Positions 7,137 to 15,906 of a stretch of DNA of 64,000 bases are shown piece by piece. The position numbers and the translations under genes are program-made. Under the pieces are notes generated by a model that had not been told where the DNA came from, did no database searches, and saw only the letters and a list, made by a program, of their open reading frames with translations. The DNA is from Fundidesulfovibrio magnetotacticus (lineage in GTDB: Bacteria; Desulfobacterota; Desulfovibrionia; Desulfovibrionales; Desulfovibrionaceae): contig NZ_BLTE01000016.1 of NCBI RefSeq assembly GCF_013019105.1, positions 50,090-114,089 on the forward strand. The letters run 5' to 3'. Position 1 is the stretch's first letter; the number at the start of each line of letters is the position of its first letter.

Positions 7137-8381
7137 ATGGACAAAATTCAGAAAATCAAAGGCTTCGCGGACCTGCTTCCCGCCGACGCCCAGGTGTTCG
7201 ACCGCCTGGAGGACGCCGCGCGCCGCGTGTTCGGCAGTTACGGCTACCGCCAGTCCCGTCTGCCCATCCTGGAGCGCACCGAGCTCTTCTCGCGCTCCAT
7301 TGGCGAGGAGACGGACGTGGTCCAGAAGGAAATGTACACCTTCCAGGACCGCAAGGGCCGCTCCCTGACCATGCGCCCCGAGGCCACGGCGGGCATGGTG
7401 CGCGCCTACCTGGAGAACGGCCTGCACGCCCAGGAGGAGCTCACCAAGCTCTACACCTACGGCCCCATGTTCCGCTACGAACGCCCCCAGAAGGGCCGCA
7501 TGCGCCAGTTCCACCAGCTGGACGTGGAGGCCTTCGGATCGCCCTCGCCCCTGCTCGACGCCGAAATGCTCTTCATGCTGGCGGACTTCCTGGGCGAGAT
7601 CGGCATCACGGGCCTCTCCTTCGAGCTGAATTCCCTGGGCTGCCCGGATTGCCGCCCTGGCTACAACGAGGCCCTCAACGAGTATTTCCGCGGCTTCGAC
7701 GCGGGCCAGCTCTGCGAAGACTGCATGCGCCGCAAGCTCACCAACCCCTTGCGCGTCCTGGATTGCAAGGTCCCGGGCTGCAAGGAGCTCACGCGCACCG
7801 CCCCCTCCATCGCGGACCACCAGTGCCCGGCCTGCAAGGCCCACTTCGACGCCGTGCTCGAAGTGGTGGACGCCGGGGGGCTGCCCTACACGCTCAATCC
7901 CCGCCTCGTGCGCGGGCTCGACTACTACGTGCGCACCACCTTCGAGGTCACCTCGGACATGATCGGCGCGCAGTCCGCCGTGGCAGGCGGCGGCCGCTAC
8001 GACGGCCTTGTGCGCAACCTTGGCGGGCCGGACCTCCCCGGCGTGGGCTTCGCCTGCGGCATGGAGCGTCTGGCGCTGCTCATGGGCGCGCAGGATGCCC
8101 CTGCGCCGGACTTCCACCTGGTGGCCATGGGCGCCGCCGCCGTGGCCCAGGGCGTGCTCCTGGCCAGGGAGCTGCGCGGCGCCGGCCTTTCGGGCGAATC
8201 CGCCCTGGCCGAGCGCTCCATGAAGTCCCAGATGCGCCAGGCGGCCAAAAGCCGCGCCCGTTTCTGCCTGATCCTGGGCGAGGCCGAGGCGGCCTCCGGC
8301 CAGGTGCAGGTGAAGGACATGCAGACAGGCGAACAACGCACCCTGGCCCGCAACGACGTCGCCCAGGCGCTTCGCCCCTAA
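7137..8381 (+). CDS. hisS: Histidyl-tRNA synthetase
   Basis: Class II synthetase charging tRNA-His; 414 residues from ATG 7137. The open frame reaches back to 7071, but that part lies in the promoter and is not family sequence. Starts with the typical KIQKIKGFADLLP; motif 2 contains GPMFRYERPQKGRMRQFHQLDVE; the His-specific LVRGLDYYVRTTFEV (HisA motif 1) and AVAGGGRYDGL (motif 2) follow, and the C-terminal anticodon domain ends in VKDMQTGEQ. All hallmark motifs are present. Followed 27 bp later by aspS. Confidence 0.96.
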   Translation: MDKIQKIKGFADLLPADAQVFDRLEDAARRVFGSYGYRQSRLPILERTELFSRSIGEETDVVQKEMYTFQDRKGRSLTMRPEATAGMVRAYLENGLHAQEELTKLYTYGPMFRYERPQKGRMRQFHQLDVEAFGSPSPLLDAEMLFMLADFLGEIGITGLSFELNSLGCPDCRPGYNEALNEYFRGFDAGQLCEDCMRRKLTNPLRVLDCKVPGCKELTRTAPSIADHQCPACKAHFDAVLEVVDAGGLPYTLNPRLVRGLDYYVRTTFEVTSDMIGAQSAVAGGGRYDGLVRNLGGPDLPGVGFACGMERLALLMGAQDAPAPDFHLVAMGAAAVAQGVLLARELRGAGLSGESALAERSMKSQMRQAAKSRARFCLILGEAEAASGQVQVKDMQTGEQRTLARNDVAQALRP

Positions 8382-8408
8382 CAACGATCCCCTCGGAGCC
8401 CCAGCCCC

Positions 8409-10235
8409 ATGGACCAGACACTTCTCGACGACGAATCCCCCCGCGCCACCGATCCCCTGGGAGACTGGCGGCGCACCCACACCTGCTGCCAGCTCACCGG
8501 CGCCGACGACGGCGCGGAGGTCTGCCTCATGGGCTGGGTGCAGTTCCGCCGCGACCACGGCGGCCTGATCTTCGTGGACCTGCGCGACCGCGCCGGGCTC
8601 ACCCAGGTGGTCTTCAGCCCCGACCACGCCCCCGAGGCCCACTCCCGCGCCCACGTGGTGCGCTCCGAGTACGTGCTGGCCGTGCGGGGCCGCGTGCGGC
8701 GGCGTCCCGAGGGCATGACCAACCCCAACATGGTCACGGGCGAGATCGAGGTTGTGGTCTCGGACTGGAAGCTCCTGAACACCTCCCAGACCCCTCCCTT
8801 CGCCATCGAGGACCGCGTGGACGCGGGCGAGGCCCTGCGCCTGAAGTACCGCTACCTGGACCTGCGCCGCCCCAAGCTGGCCCAGAACTTCATCCTGCGC
8901 TCCAAGGCGGCCCAGAGCGTGCGCCGTTATCTCGAATCACTCGACTTCCTGGAGATCGAGACGCCCATGCTCACGCTCTCCACGCCCGAGGGCGCGCGAG
9001 ACTTCCTGGTGCCCAGCCGCGTGAACCAGGGCCGCTTCTTCGCCCTGCCCCAGTCGCCGCAGCTCTTCAAGCAGCTGCTCATGGTGGCGGGCATGGAGCG
9101 CTACTTCCAGATCGTCAAATGCTTCCGCGACGAGGACCTGCGCGCCGACCGCCAGCCCGAATTCACCCAGATCGACATCGAAATGAGCTTCGTGGACGAG
9201 GCCCAGGTGATGGACATGGCCGAAGGCATGGTGCGCACCCTCTTCCGCGAGTGCCTGAACCGGGAGCTGCCCGACCCCTTCCCGCGCATGCCCTACGCCG
9301 AGGCCATCCGCGACTACGGCCTGGACAAGCCCGACCTGCGCTTCGGCCTCAAGCTGTGCGACGTGTCCGACATCGTGCGCGGCTGCGAGCTGCGCGTGTT
9401 CGCCAAGGCCGAGCTGGTCAAGGGCCTGCGCGTGCCCGGCGGCGAGTCCATGACCCGCAAGGAGATCGACGAGCTCACCGAGTTCGTGAAGATCTACGGC
9501 GCGCAAGGCCTGGCCTGGATCAAGATCCGCGAGAACGAATGGCAGTCTCCCATCGCCAAGTTCTTCTCCGAAGACGAAAAGAACGCCCTGGCCCAGCGCC
9601 TGGGCCTCGAAGTGGGCGACATCGTCTTCTTCCAGGCCGGCGGGGCCGACATGGTGAACACCGCCCTGGGCTGGCTGCGCGTAGAGCTGGGCGAGCGCCT
9701 GGGCCTCATCGACGAGAGCGTCTTCAGCCCCCTCTGGGTCACCGACTTTCCGCTCCTGGAGCACGACCCCGAGGCGAAGCGCTACGTGGCCAAACACCAC
9801 CCCTTCACCTCGCCCCAGGACGGCCATCTGGAACTGCTCAAGACCGACCCGGCCAACGCCCTGGCCCGCGCCTACGACCTGGTGCTCAACGGCAACGAGA
9901 TCGGCGGCGGCTCCATCCGCAGCCACACCCTCGACCGCCAGACCGCCATGTTCGAGGCCTTGGGCATCGGGGCCGAAGAGGCCGAGGAAAAGTTCGGCTT
10001 CCTGCTGGGCGCCCTGCGCTACGGCGCGCCCCCGCACGGCGGCATCGCCTTCGGCCTGGACCGCCTGGTGATGCTCATGTCCGGGGCCAAGTCCATACGC
10101 GACGTCATCGCCTTCCCCAAGACCCAGAAGGCCACCTGCCTCATGACCGAGGCCCCCGGCGTCGTGGCGGCCAAGCAACTGCGGGAACTGGGCGTGAAGC
10201 TGCGCGAGTCGGCCAAGGAAACCAAGGAAGACTAG
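8409..10235 (+). CDS. aspS: Aspartyl-tRNA synthetase
   Basis: 608 residues, bacterial-type class II AspRS. An N-terminal OB-fold anticodon domain (RRDHGGLIFVDLRDRAGLTQVVF, about 46-68) is followed by motif 1, motif 2 (FRDEDLRADRQPEFTQIDIE) and motif 3 (GGIAFGLDRLVMLMSG), with the GAD insertion domain in between. Whether it is discriminating or also charges tRNA-Asn cannot be judged here; no gatCAB gene is in the window. Next gene def begins 4 bp after its stop. Confidence 0.96.
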   Translation: MDQTLLDDESPRATDPLGDWRRTHTCCQLTGADDGAEVCLMGWVQFRRDHGGLIFVDLRDRAGLTQVVFSPDHAPEAHSRAHVVRSEYVLAVRGRVRRRPEGMTNPNMVTGEIEVVVSDWKLLNTSQTPPFAIEDRVDAGEALRLKYRYLDLRRPKLAQNFILRSKAAQSVRRYLESLDFLEIETPMLTLSTPEGARDFLVPSRVNQGRFFALPQSPQLFKQLLMVAGMERYFQIVKCFRDEDLRADRQPEFTQIDIEMSFVDEAQVMDMAEGMVRTLFRECLNRELPDPFPRMPYAEAIRDYGLDKPDLRFGLKLCDVSDIVRGCELRVFAKAELVKGLRVPGGESMTRKEIDELTEFVKIYGAQGLAWIKIRENEWQSPIAKFFSEDEKNALAQRLGLEVGDIVFFQAGGADMVNTALGWLRVELGERLGLIDESVFSPLWVTDFPLLEHDPEAKRYVAKHHPFTSPQDGHLELLKTDPANALARAYDLVLNGNEIGGGSIRSHTLDRQTAMFEALGIGAEEAEEKFGFLLGALRYGAPPHGGIAFGLDRLVMLMSGAKSIRDVIAFPKTQKATCLMTEAPGVVAAKQLRELGVKLRESAKETKED

Positions 10236-10239
10236 GCCC

Positions 10240-10752
10240 ATGCCGCGCGAAATCCTCAAATACCCCCACCCCGTCCTCGCCCAGCGCGCGAAGGAGATCA
10301 CAGAGATCACCCCCGAGCTGCGCAAACTGGCCGAGGAGATGGCCGAGGCCATGTACGCCAAGCGCGGCATAGGCCTGGCCGCGCCCCAGGTGGGCGAGTG
10401 CTGCCGCCTCATCGCCGTGGATGTTTCCGGCCCGGACGAACGCACCGACTTGAAATTCTTCGTGAACCCCGTGATCGTCTCCAAGGAAGGCCAGGTCACC
10501 GACGAGGAGGGCTGCCTCTCCGTGGTGAACTTCCGGGCCAAGGTCACCCGCGCCGAGAAGGTGAAGGTCAAAGCCAAGGACCTGGACGGCAACGAAGTGG
10601 AGGTCGACGCCGACGGCATCCTGGCCGTCTGCCTGCAGCACGAAATCGACCACCTGGACGGCGTGCTCTTCATCGACCACATCAGCCGCCTGAAGCGCGC
10701 GCTCTACGACGGGAAGATCAAGAAGTGGCAGAAGAGCGGCAAACAGGCCTGA
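10240..10752 (+). CDS. def: Peptide deformylase
   Basis: Removes the N-formyl group from nascent proteins. 170 residues with all three motifs: GIGLAAPQVG (about 44-53), EEGCLSV with the metal Cys (about 88-94), and HEIDHLDG with the two metal His and catalytic Glu (about 131-138). C-terminal basic helix KRALYDGKIKKWQKSGK. Tightly packed between aspS and fmt, so the formylation/deformylation pair is co-expressed. Confidence 0.96.
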   Translation: MPREILKYPHPVLAQRAKEITEITPELRKLAEEMAEAMYAKRGIGLAAPQVGECCRLIAVDVSGPDERTDLKFFVNPVIVSKEGQVTDEEGCLSVVNFRAKVTRAEKVKVKAKDLDGNEVEVDADGILAVCLQHEIDHLDGVLFIDHISRLKRALYDGKIKKWQKSGKQA

Positions 10753-11735
10753 GCGCCGTCTTCATGGGAACCCCGGCCTTCGCGGCCGAGGTGCTCCAGG
10801 CTGTGCTCGACTCCGGCGCGGCCCGCGTCAAGGCCGTGTACACCCAGCCCGACCGCCCTTGCGGCCGCGGCCACAAGTGCCTGCCTTCGCCCGTGAAGCA
10901 ACTCGCGTTGGAGCGCGGCCTGCCGGTCATGCAGCCGCTCAACTTCAAGGAGCAGGCTGCCGTGGACGAACTGGCCGCTTTCGCGCCGGACGTCCTCCTG
11001 GTGGCCGCCTACGGGCTCATCCTGCCCCAGAATGTGCTGGACATCCCCCGCCTCGGTCCCTGGAACGTGCACGCCTCCCTGCTGCCCCGCCACCGGGGGG
11101 CCGCTCCCATCCAACGCTCCATCCTGGCGGGCGACGCCGAAACCGGCATCACCATCATGCGCATGGAGCGCGGGCTCGACACCGGCCCCATGCTCCTCAA
11201 GCGCGCCACGCCCATCACTCTTGAGGACACCGGCGGCAGCCTGCACGACCGTCTGGCCCGCATGGGCGCGGAACTCGCCGTGGAGGCCCTGAAACTGCTT
11301 GAAAACGGCCCCGTCGCGCCCGAGCCCCAGGACGACGCTTTGGCCACCCACGCCGCCAAGCTCTCCAAGGACGACACCCTCATCCGCTGGGACCGCCCGG
11401 TGCGCGAAGTGCACGACCGCATCCGTGCCATGTCCCCGAAGCCCGGGGCCTACTTCCACATCGACATTCCCGGTGAAAATCGCTGTATTCGCCTCCAGGC
11501 GCATCCTGGGGCCTTCTCGCAAGGTGACACCCAGGGAAGCCCTCCAGGACGCATCCTGGGGCTTTCAGGAGAGGGGCTTTCCATCGCTTGCTTCGATGGC
11601 GTCTATCACGTTTCTCAATTGACGCCCGCAGGGAAAAAACGCATGGACGCAGCGGCCTTTGCCTGCGGCTACCTCAACCGCATCGACCCGACGCTGCCCT
11701 TGAGCTGCCCCCCGCCCGACGACCTGCTCTCCTGA
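10725..11735 (+). CDS. fmt: Methionyl-tRNA formyltransferase
   Basis: Formylates initiator Met-tRNA. The first Rossmann strand reads LSAVFMGTPAFAAEVL, so translation must start before the ATG at 10764. No ATG exists upstream in this frame; candidates are GTG 10725 (with GGGAAGATCAAGAA before it, overlapping def) and CTG 10749 (CTGA overlap with the def stop). GTG 10725 gives 336 residues. Motifs: SLLPRHRGAAPIQRSILAGD with the catalytic His/Asn region (WNVHASLLP), and TGITIMRMERGLDTGPML. The C-terminal OB domain has an unusually Gly/Ser-rich stretch (GAFSQGDTQGSPPGRILGL). The start is uncertain; the family is not. Confidence 0.92.
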   Translation: MAEERQTGLSAVFMGTPAFAAEVLQAVLDSGAARVKAVYTQPDRPCGRGHKCLPSPVKQLALERGLPVMQPLNFKEQAAVDELAAFAPDVLLVAAYGLILPQNVLDIPRLGPWNVHASLLPRHRGAAPIQRSILAGDAETGITIMRMERGLDTGPMLLKRATPITLEDTGGSLHDRLARMGAELAVEALKLLENGPVAPEPQDDALATHAAKLSKDDTLIRWDRPVREVHDRIRAMSPKPGAYFHIDIPGENRCIRLQAHPGAFSQGDTQGSPPGRILGLSGEGLSIACFDGVYHVSQLTPAGKKRMDAAAFACGYLNRIDPTLPLSCPPPDDLLS

Positions 11736-11796
11736 GCCCGGAAGCTCCGCACCGCGCCCCTTGCGCGGCCGCCTTGATTCATTCGGCAAAGAGGTT

Positions 11797-12627
11797 ATGT
11801 TTTCCCCAATGGAAATCGTCGAATCGTCCCGCAAGCGCCTGTTCATCGGGCTCATCGCCGCCACGTCCCTGGCCGTCACCACGGTGCTGGCCCTTTTGTG
11901 GATCGTGCCCACCATCGGGTTGGACACCATCCACCCCTGGGCCAGCGCGGTCTGGGGAGGCGTGGTTGCCCTGGCCATCGTTCTGGTGGGCTGGGCGAGC
12001 CTGGGCCTGGCCCTCTCCGTGGCGGCCGGGCGCACGCTGCCCCTTACCAAGCGCCTGCGCGGCGTGACCATCAAGCTCTTCCTGCCTCTGATGATCATCC
12101 TGGCGCGGCTCTTCGGCATCTCCAAGGAACGCGTGCGGAACTCCTTCATCAAGGTGAACAACGAGCTGGTTTTGGGCGAAGGCAAACACTACAAGCCCCA
12201 CGAGATCCTTCTGCTTCTGCCGCACTGCCTGCAATCGAGCACCTGCGGCGTGCGCCTCACCTACGACATCTTCAACTGCAAACGCTGCGGACTCTGCCCC
12301 GTGGCCGGGCTCCTGGCCCTCACGGAGGCCTACGGCGTGCACATGGCCATCGCAACGGGGGGCACCATCGCCCGGCGCATCGTGGTGCAGAAGCGCCCAC
12401 GGCTCATCCTGGCCGTGGCCTGCGAGCGCGACCTCGCCAGCGGCATCCAGGACACCTACCCCCTGCCCGTCTTCGGCGTGCTCAACGAGCGCCCCAAAGG
12501 CCCCTGCCTGGACACGGTGGTGCCCCTGGAGCGCCTGGAACAGGCCCTGCGCCACTTCCTCCAGGCGGAGCGCAAGCCTGTGGTGATCCTGCCCCGCCTT
12601 ACGCCCACCATGGACCTGCCCGAATGA
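11797..12627 (+). CDS. DUF116 membrane-anchored Cys-motif protein
   Basis: About 276 residues from ATG 11797 (GAGG 2 nt upstream; ATG 11809 is an alternative). Two or three hydrophobic segments at the N-terminus (LFIGLIAATSLAVTTVLALLWIV and GGVVALAIVLVGWASLGLAL), then a soluble DUF116 domain with LPHCLQSSTCG, FNCKRCGLCPV and VACERDL, that is, several conserved Cys that could bind a metal or Fe-S cluster. Found between fmt and rsmB in Desulfovibrio-type genomes. Biochemical function is not known. Its stop overlaps the rsmB start (ATGA). Confidence 0.85.
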   Translation: MFSPMEIVESSRKRLFIGLIAATSLAVTTVLALLWIVPTIGLDTIHPWASAVWGGVVALAIVLVGWASLGLALSVAAGRTLPLTKRLRGVTIKLFLPLMIILARLFGISKERVRNSFIKVNNELVLGEGKHYKPHEILLLLPHCLQSSTCGVRLTYDIFNCKRCGLCPVAGLLALTEAYGVHMAIATGGTIARRIVVQKRPRLILAVACERDLASGIQDTYPLPVFGVLNERPKGPCLDTVVPLERLEQALRHFLQAERKPVVILPRLTPTMDLPE

Positions 12628-14306
12628 GCGCGCGAGATTCCGGCAACGCCGGCTCTGGCGGCGGAAGGCCCGGCGGCAAGGGATCGGGTGGCTTCGGCTC
12701 GGGCAGGAGAGGCCCAGGCGGCACTGGCGCAGGCACGAAGGACCACGGCGGCAAAGGCCCTGGCGGCCACGATTCCGTGAGCAAGGGATACGGCCCCGGC
12801 CGTCCTGGCGGCAGGTGGGAGCGCGACGGCGACGGCGGCCGATCCGCTGCGGGAGGCTCCGGTTCCTCCCGTGTGAACGCTTCTGCGCGCCGTGAAGGCG
12901 TTTCCCCCGAATCCTCAGGCAGGCCCCAGCCCCAAGGCGCGGCCCGGCCCGGCACTCCTGGCCAGTTGCCCGAGACCGGGCGCCCCGCCGCCGGATCGGC
13001 CCGCATGGGCGGTCCGCGCTCCCTGCCTCCCGCCCGCGCGGCCGCCCTGGCCGCGCTGGACGACACCCTTCCGCTGGACCAGCGCGCGGCCCTGGACGTC
13101 CAGGCGGCCCTGGACCGCGCCCTGCGCCCCCTGGAGGACCCGCGCGACCGGGGCCTGGCCACGGAGCTGGTCTACGGCTGGTTGCGCCTGAAGGGCCGCA
13201 TGGACCACCTGGTGCGCCGACAGCTTTCGCGGCCCGATGGCACGCCGCCCATGGCTTTGCGCCTGCTCTCACTGGGCGCCTACGAACTGGTGCACCTGGA
13301 CCAGGTGCCGCCCCACGCCACGCTCTCGTGGACGGTGGATGCCGTGCGCGCCCGCTGCGGCGAAGGCCCCGCGAGGCTGGCCAACGCCGTGCTGCGCCGC
13401 ATCCAGGCCCTCGGGCGCGACGCGTCCAACCCCGAGTTCTACCGCCACGGCGCTCAGAACCGCCTTGAATTCCTGAGCGTCTGGCATTCCATGCCCGCCT
13501 GGATCGTCAAAATCTGGCTGGACCAGTACCCGGACACGGCGCAGCACCTCCTGGAGTCCCAGACGGCCTCGCCGCTGGCCGGTTTTCGGCTGAACCGGGC
13601 CCGGCCGGACGCCCAGACGCTCTTCAACGAGCTGACCCGCTCCGCCCCCGCGCGCGCGGCCTTCCCCTGGATCGCCTTCGAGCCCCACTCCGTGCCCCCC
13701 GGCCTGGAAGACGCCTGCCGCGACGGCCTGGCCTCCCGCCAGTCCTTCGCAGCCGGGGACATGCTCCAGAGACTCGGATTCGAGCGCTGGCCGGGCCCCG
13801 TCTGGGACGCCTGCGCCGGGCGCGGCGGCAAGTCCCTTGCCCTGGCGGAGAGCGGCGTGCGCCCCCTCTGGGCCTCGGACGTGAGCGCCCCGCGCCTGCG
13901 CGGCCATCGCCAGGACGCTTGGCGTCTTGGCCTGGAGTGCCCCGCCCTCTTCTTCGCCGATGCGACGCGGCCGCCCCTGAAAGCCTCGCCAGCCGTGATC
14001 CTGGTGGACGCCCCCTGCACAGGGCTGGGCGTGCTTTCGCGCAGGCCAGACGCCAAATGGAAGCGCACCTTCGCGGACATCGGCCGCATGGTCGCCCTGC
14101 AACGGCGCATCGTCGGCAACGCGGCACGGCTGCTCAAACCCGGCGGGCTCCTCGCCTACATCACCTGCACCCTGACGCTTCAGGAAAACGAACAGCAGGC
14201 CGCCCACCTGGAATCCCTGGGATTCAGGCGGCGCGACAAGTCCGGCACGGCCTTCGACGCCGGTCTGCGGGAGTTCTTCTGGGGCGGGGCGTGGGAGAAA
14301 TCGTAA
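12624..14306 (+). CDS. rsmB: 16S rRNA (cytosine-967-C5)-methyltransferase with Gly-rich N-terminal extension
   Basis: 560 residues from the overlapping ATG. Residues about 1-130 are a low-complexity Gly/Arg/Ser/Pro tail (GGGRPGGKGSGGFGSGRRGP and similar), not present in ordinary RsmB of about 430 residues. Then a NusB-like RNA-binding domain (about 135-280, LDVQAALDRALRP...TELVYGWLRLKGRMDHLV) and a Rossmann m5C-methyltransferase domain with DACAGRGGKSLALAE (SAM loop), DAPCTGLGVLSRRPDAKWKR (catalytic Cys) and ITCTLTLQENE (release Cys). RsmB versus another RsmB/F-like protein is decided by the NusB domain. End of the translation block. Confidence 0.9.
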   Translation: MSARDSGNAGSGGGRPGGKGSGGFGSGRRGPGGTGAGTKDHGGKGPGGHDSVSKGYGPGRPGGRWERDGDGGRSAAGGSGSSRVNASARREGVSPESSGRPQPQGAARPGTPGQLPETGRPAAGSARMGGPRSLPPARAAALAALDDTLPLDQRAALDVQAALDRALRPLEDPRDRGLATELVYGWLRLKGRMDHLVRRQLSRPDGTPPMALRLLSLGAYELVHLDQVPPHATLSWTVDAVRARCGEGPARLANAVLRRIQALGRDASNPEFYRHGAQNRLEFLSVWHSMPAWIVKIWLDQYPDTAQHLLESQTASPLAGFRLNRARPDAQTLFNELTRSAPARAAFPWIAFEPHSVPPGLEDACRDGLASRQSFAAGDMLQRLGFERWPGPVWDACAGRGGKSLALAESGVRPLWASDVSAPRLRGHRQDAWRLGLECPALFFADATRPPLKASPAVILVDAPCTGLGVLSRRPDAKWKRTFADIGRMVALQRRIVGNAARLLKPGGLLAYITCTLTLQENEQQAAHLESLGFRRRDKSGTAFDAGLREFFWGGAWEKS

Positions 14307-14344
14307 TACGAATCGCCATTCAGTCAGACATCAGATCCGTCAGC

Positions 14345-14728
14345 TCATCGTCCTCGCAGCGCCTTGAGGTCCATGAGGCGCTCTTCGGTCATGCGCGCCT
14401 CCTGACGGGTGCGTTCCAGCTGGGCCACGCCAGGGTCCGTCACGCCCGACGCCGCGAGCTTTCCCTCGGCCTCGCGCCAGCGCATCCAGGCCTCCTGGGC
14501 GGCGCGCACGGCCTGGGCGAGATCCTTGTCCTCGCTGTCGAGCAGATCGCCGTACACCGCTCCCAGTTCGCGCTCGGCGGCCCTCAGGCGCAGTCTGGCG
14601 CATTCGGTCATGTCGGGCACGCTGCTGGCCTTGTCGCAGTCCTGGGCCAACGTGGGGCCGGAAAAGAGGGCCAGCAGGAGGAGCAGGGCCGGGAAGGCTC
14701 GCAAGGGTCTAATCGCTCCCGGCGTCAC
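14345..14728 (-). CDS. LprI/DUF1311-family exported protein
   Basis: 127 residues with a signal peptide (RPLRAFPALLLLLALFSGPTLAQ) and then DCDKASSVPDMTECARLRL...LGAVYGDLL...QEAWMRWREAE, the pattern of the LprI/DUF1311 family (paired Cys, AQ-x-x-W-x-x-xR). Some members inhibit lysozyme; that role is not proven for this one. Predicted periplasmic. Last gene of the long parB-to-LprI operon; overlaps the preceding gene by 20 bp. Confidence 0.75.
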   Translation of the reverse strand: MTPGAIRPLRAFPALLLLLALFSGPTLAQDCDKASSVPDMTECARLRLRAAERELGAVYGDLLDSEDKDLAQAVRAAQEAWMRWREAEGKLAASGVTDPGVAQLERTRQEARMTEERLMDLKALRGR

Positions 14729-14927
14729 GCGCGGCGCTCCCGCGATACAGCTTCAGCCGCTCCATGTGCTCCGCGGAGTCCAGGAGTTCCAGGTAGGTGT
14801 GCACGAAGTGGTCGATCTTGTCCCGGGGGATGATGTACTCCCCGTCCGGGCCGCGCCGCACGTAGTCGAAACGCTCGCAGTGTGACTCGCAGACGCACGC
14901 AGGCCCGGTTTGCTTCCCGTCGCTCAT
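14709..14927 (-). CDS. Small conserved-looking protein, unknown
   Basis: 72 residues, starting within an ATGA overlap with the DUF1992 gene. Contains CVCESHCERFDYVRRG near the N-terminus (three Cys and one His, possible metal site) followed by an acidic helical half (IDHFVHTYLELLDSAEHMERLKL). No family recognised. The coupling at both ends and in-frame packing support it being a real gene. Confidence 0.6.
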   Translation of the reverse strand: MSDGKQTGPACVCESHCERFDYVRRGPDGEYIIPRDKIDHFVHTYLELLDSAEHMERLKLYRGSAARDAGSD

Positions 14928-15316
14928 GGCTTCTCCTCTATGCAGCGCACGCTCACGCGTTCCACCACGCGCCCGTGGTACCCTTCGGCAGCCTCCAGGC
15001 GCAAGGGGCGTCCCGCATCGCGGCAGCGAGCCTCCACCACCTGGAGCTTGAGCATCTGTCGCAGGGTGGCGCGTTCCGCGCCGTTTGAGCCCATCAGGCC
15101 GTCCAGGCTGGCGCAGCGGTCCGGGTCTCGGGACGCCTCCTCCTCCAGATAGCCGCCGTTCTTCAAAAGCCTCCAGGCCATGCGCAACTCGGGCGGCACG
15201 TGGGCCGCGTCGTCTACGTCGAGGGGCATGCCTCGGCCGGGGAGATCCTCGAACTCCCCGCGTTCCATGGCCTGACGGATGCGCTCCTCGGCCACGGCGG
15301 CGATGGCCCCGATCAT
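14924..15316 (-). CDS. DUF1992 (DnaJC28 conserved-domain) protein
   Basis: 130 residues. AEERIRQAMERGEFEDLPGRGMPL and HVPPELRMAWRLLKNGGYLEEE are the signature of DUF1992, the domain conserved in bacterial YhdN-like proteins and eukaryotic DNAJC28. Function unknown. Start overlaps the stop of the lipoprotein gene upstream and its stop overlaps the next start, so it belongs to the operon. Confidence 0.85.
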   Translation of the reverse strand: MIGAIAAVAEERIRQAMERGEFEDLPGRGMPLDVDDAAHVPPELRMAWRLLKNGGYLEEEASRDPDRCASLDGLMGSNGAERATLRQMLKLQVVEARCRDAGRPLRLEAAEGYHGRVVERVSVRCIEEKP

Positions 15317-15906
15317 TTGCCCTTGCCTTGGGGAGGAAGCCCTTCCAGCCAGGCGCGCACTTCAGCGCCGAGGCGTTCCAGGCCCTGCGCTCCAGCCGTG
15401 GCTATGGCCTGGGCGTCCAGCGAGCCCAGTGGCACCGAGACGAATACCGAGCGTGAGCCCAGCAGCCGCCCGCCCGATGCATCCCAGGCCTGGAAGACCG
15501 CCTGCGCCACGAAGGCCATCTCGCGGGTTTGCACCTCGAAGCGCTCCACCACGCCCGTGACACCCATGGCGTAGGCGCTGTCGTAGCGCACGGGCCACAC
15601 GGGGGTCAGGCTCTTTGAGCATTCGAGCGCCGCGGCCACGGCGGATTCGGCCATACGCCCGGGCGCGGACTCCCAGTAATAGCGCTGACTGGGGAGCAGG
15701 ATGCGCCCCTCGGACAGCTGCACGGACTGGCGGTCCAGAGCCTCCACCACGCGCAGCTTGCGCAGGGCGACGCCGTGGCGTTCGCCGGGCTGGGCGTCCT
15801 GGCAAGGTCCGGCCTGGCCCAGGCGCAGGTATTCCTCCGATGGCCCCGGCTTGCCCAGACAGCCGGACAGCAGGAGGAGGCAAAGCATCGCCGACATCCA
15901 CTTCAT
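15313..15906 (-). CDS. ABC-transport auxiliary lipoprotein (PqiC/DUF330-like)
   Basis: 197 residues with a lipoprotein signal ending LLLLSGC (lipobox Cys about residue 16). The rest (EEYLRLG...ALRKLRVVEALDRQSVQLSEG...YWESAPGRMAESAVAAAL) has the shape of ABC_trans_aux lipoproteins that work with MCE/Mla or Pqi systems: a substrate-binding beta sheet and a helix near the end. Expected to sit in the outer membrane facing the periplasm. Directly follows mlaD with a 4-bp overlap, which supports the assignment. Confidence 0.8.
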   Translation of the reverse strand: MKWMSAMLCLLLLSGCLGKPGPSEEYLRLGQAGPCQDAQPGERHGVALRKLRVVEALDRQSVQLSEGRILLPSQRYYWESAPGRMAESAVAAALECSKSLTPVWPVRYDSAYAMGVTGVVERFEVQTREMAFVAQAVFQAWDASGGRLLGSRSVFVSVPLGSLDAQAIATAGAQGLERLGAEVRAWLEGLPPQGKGK

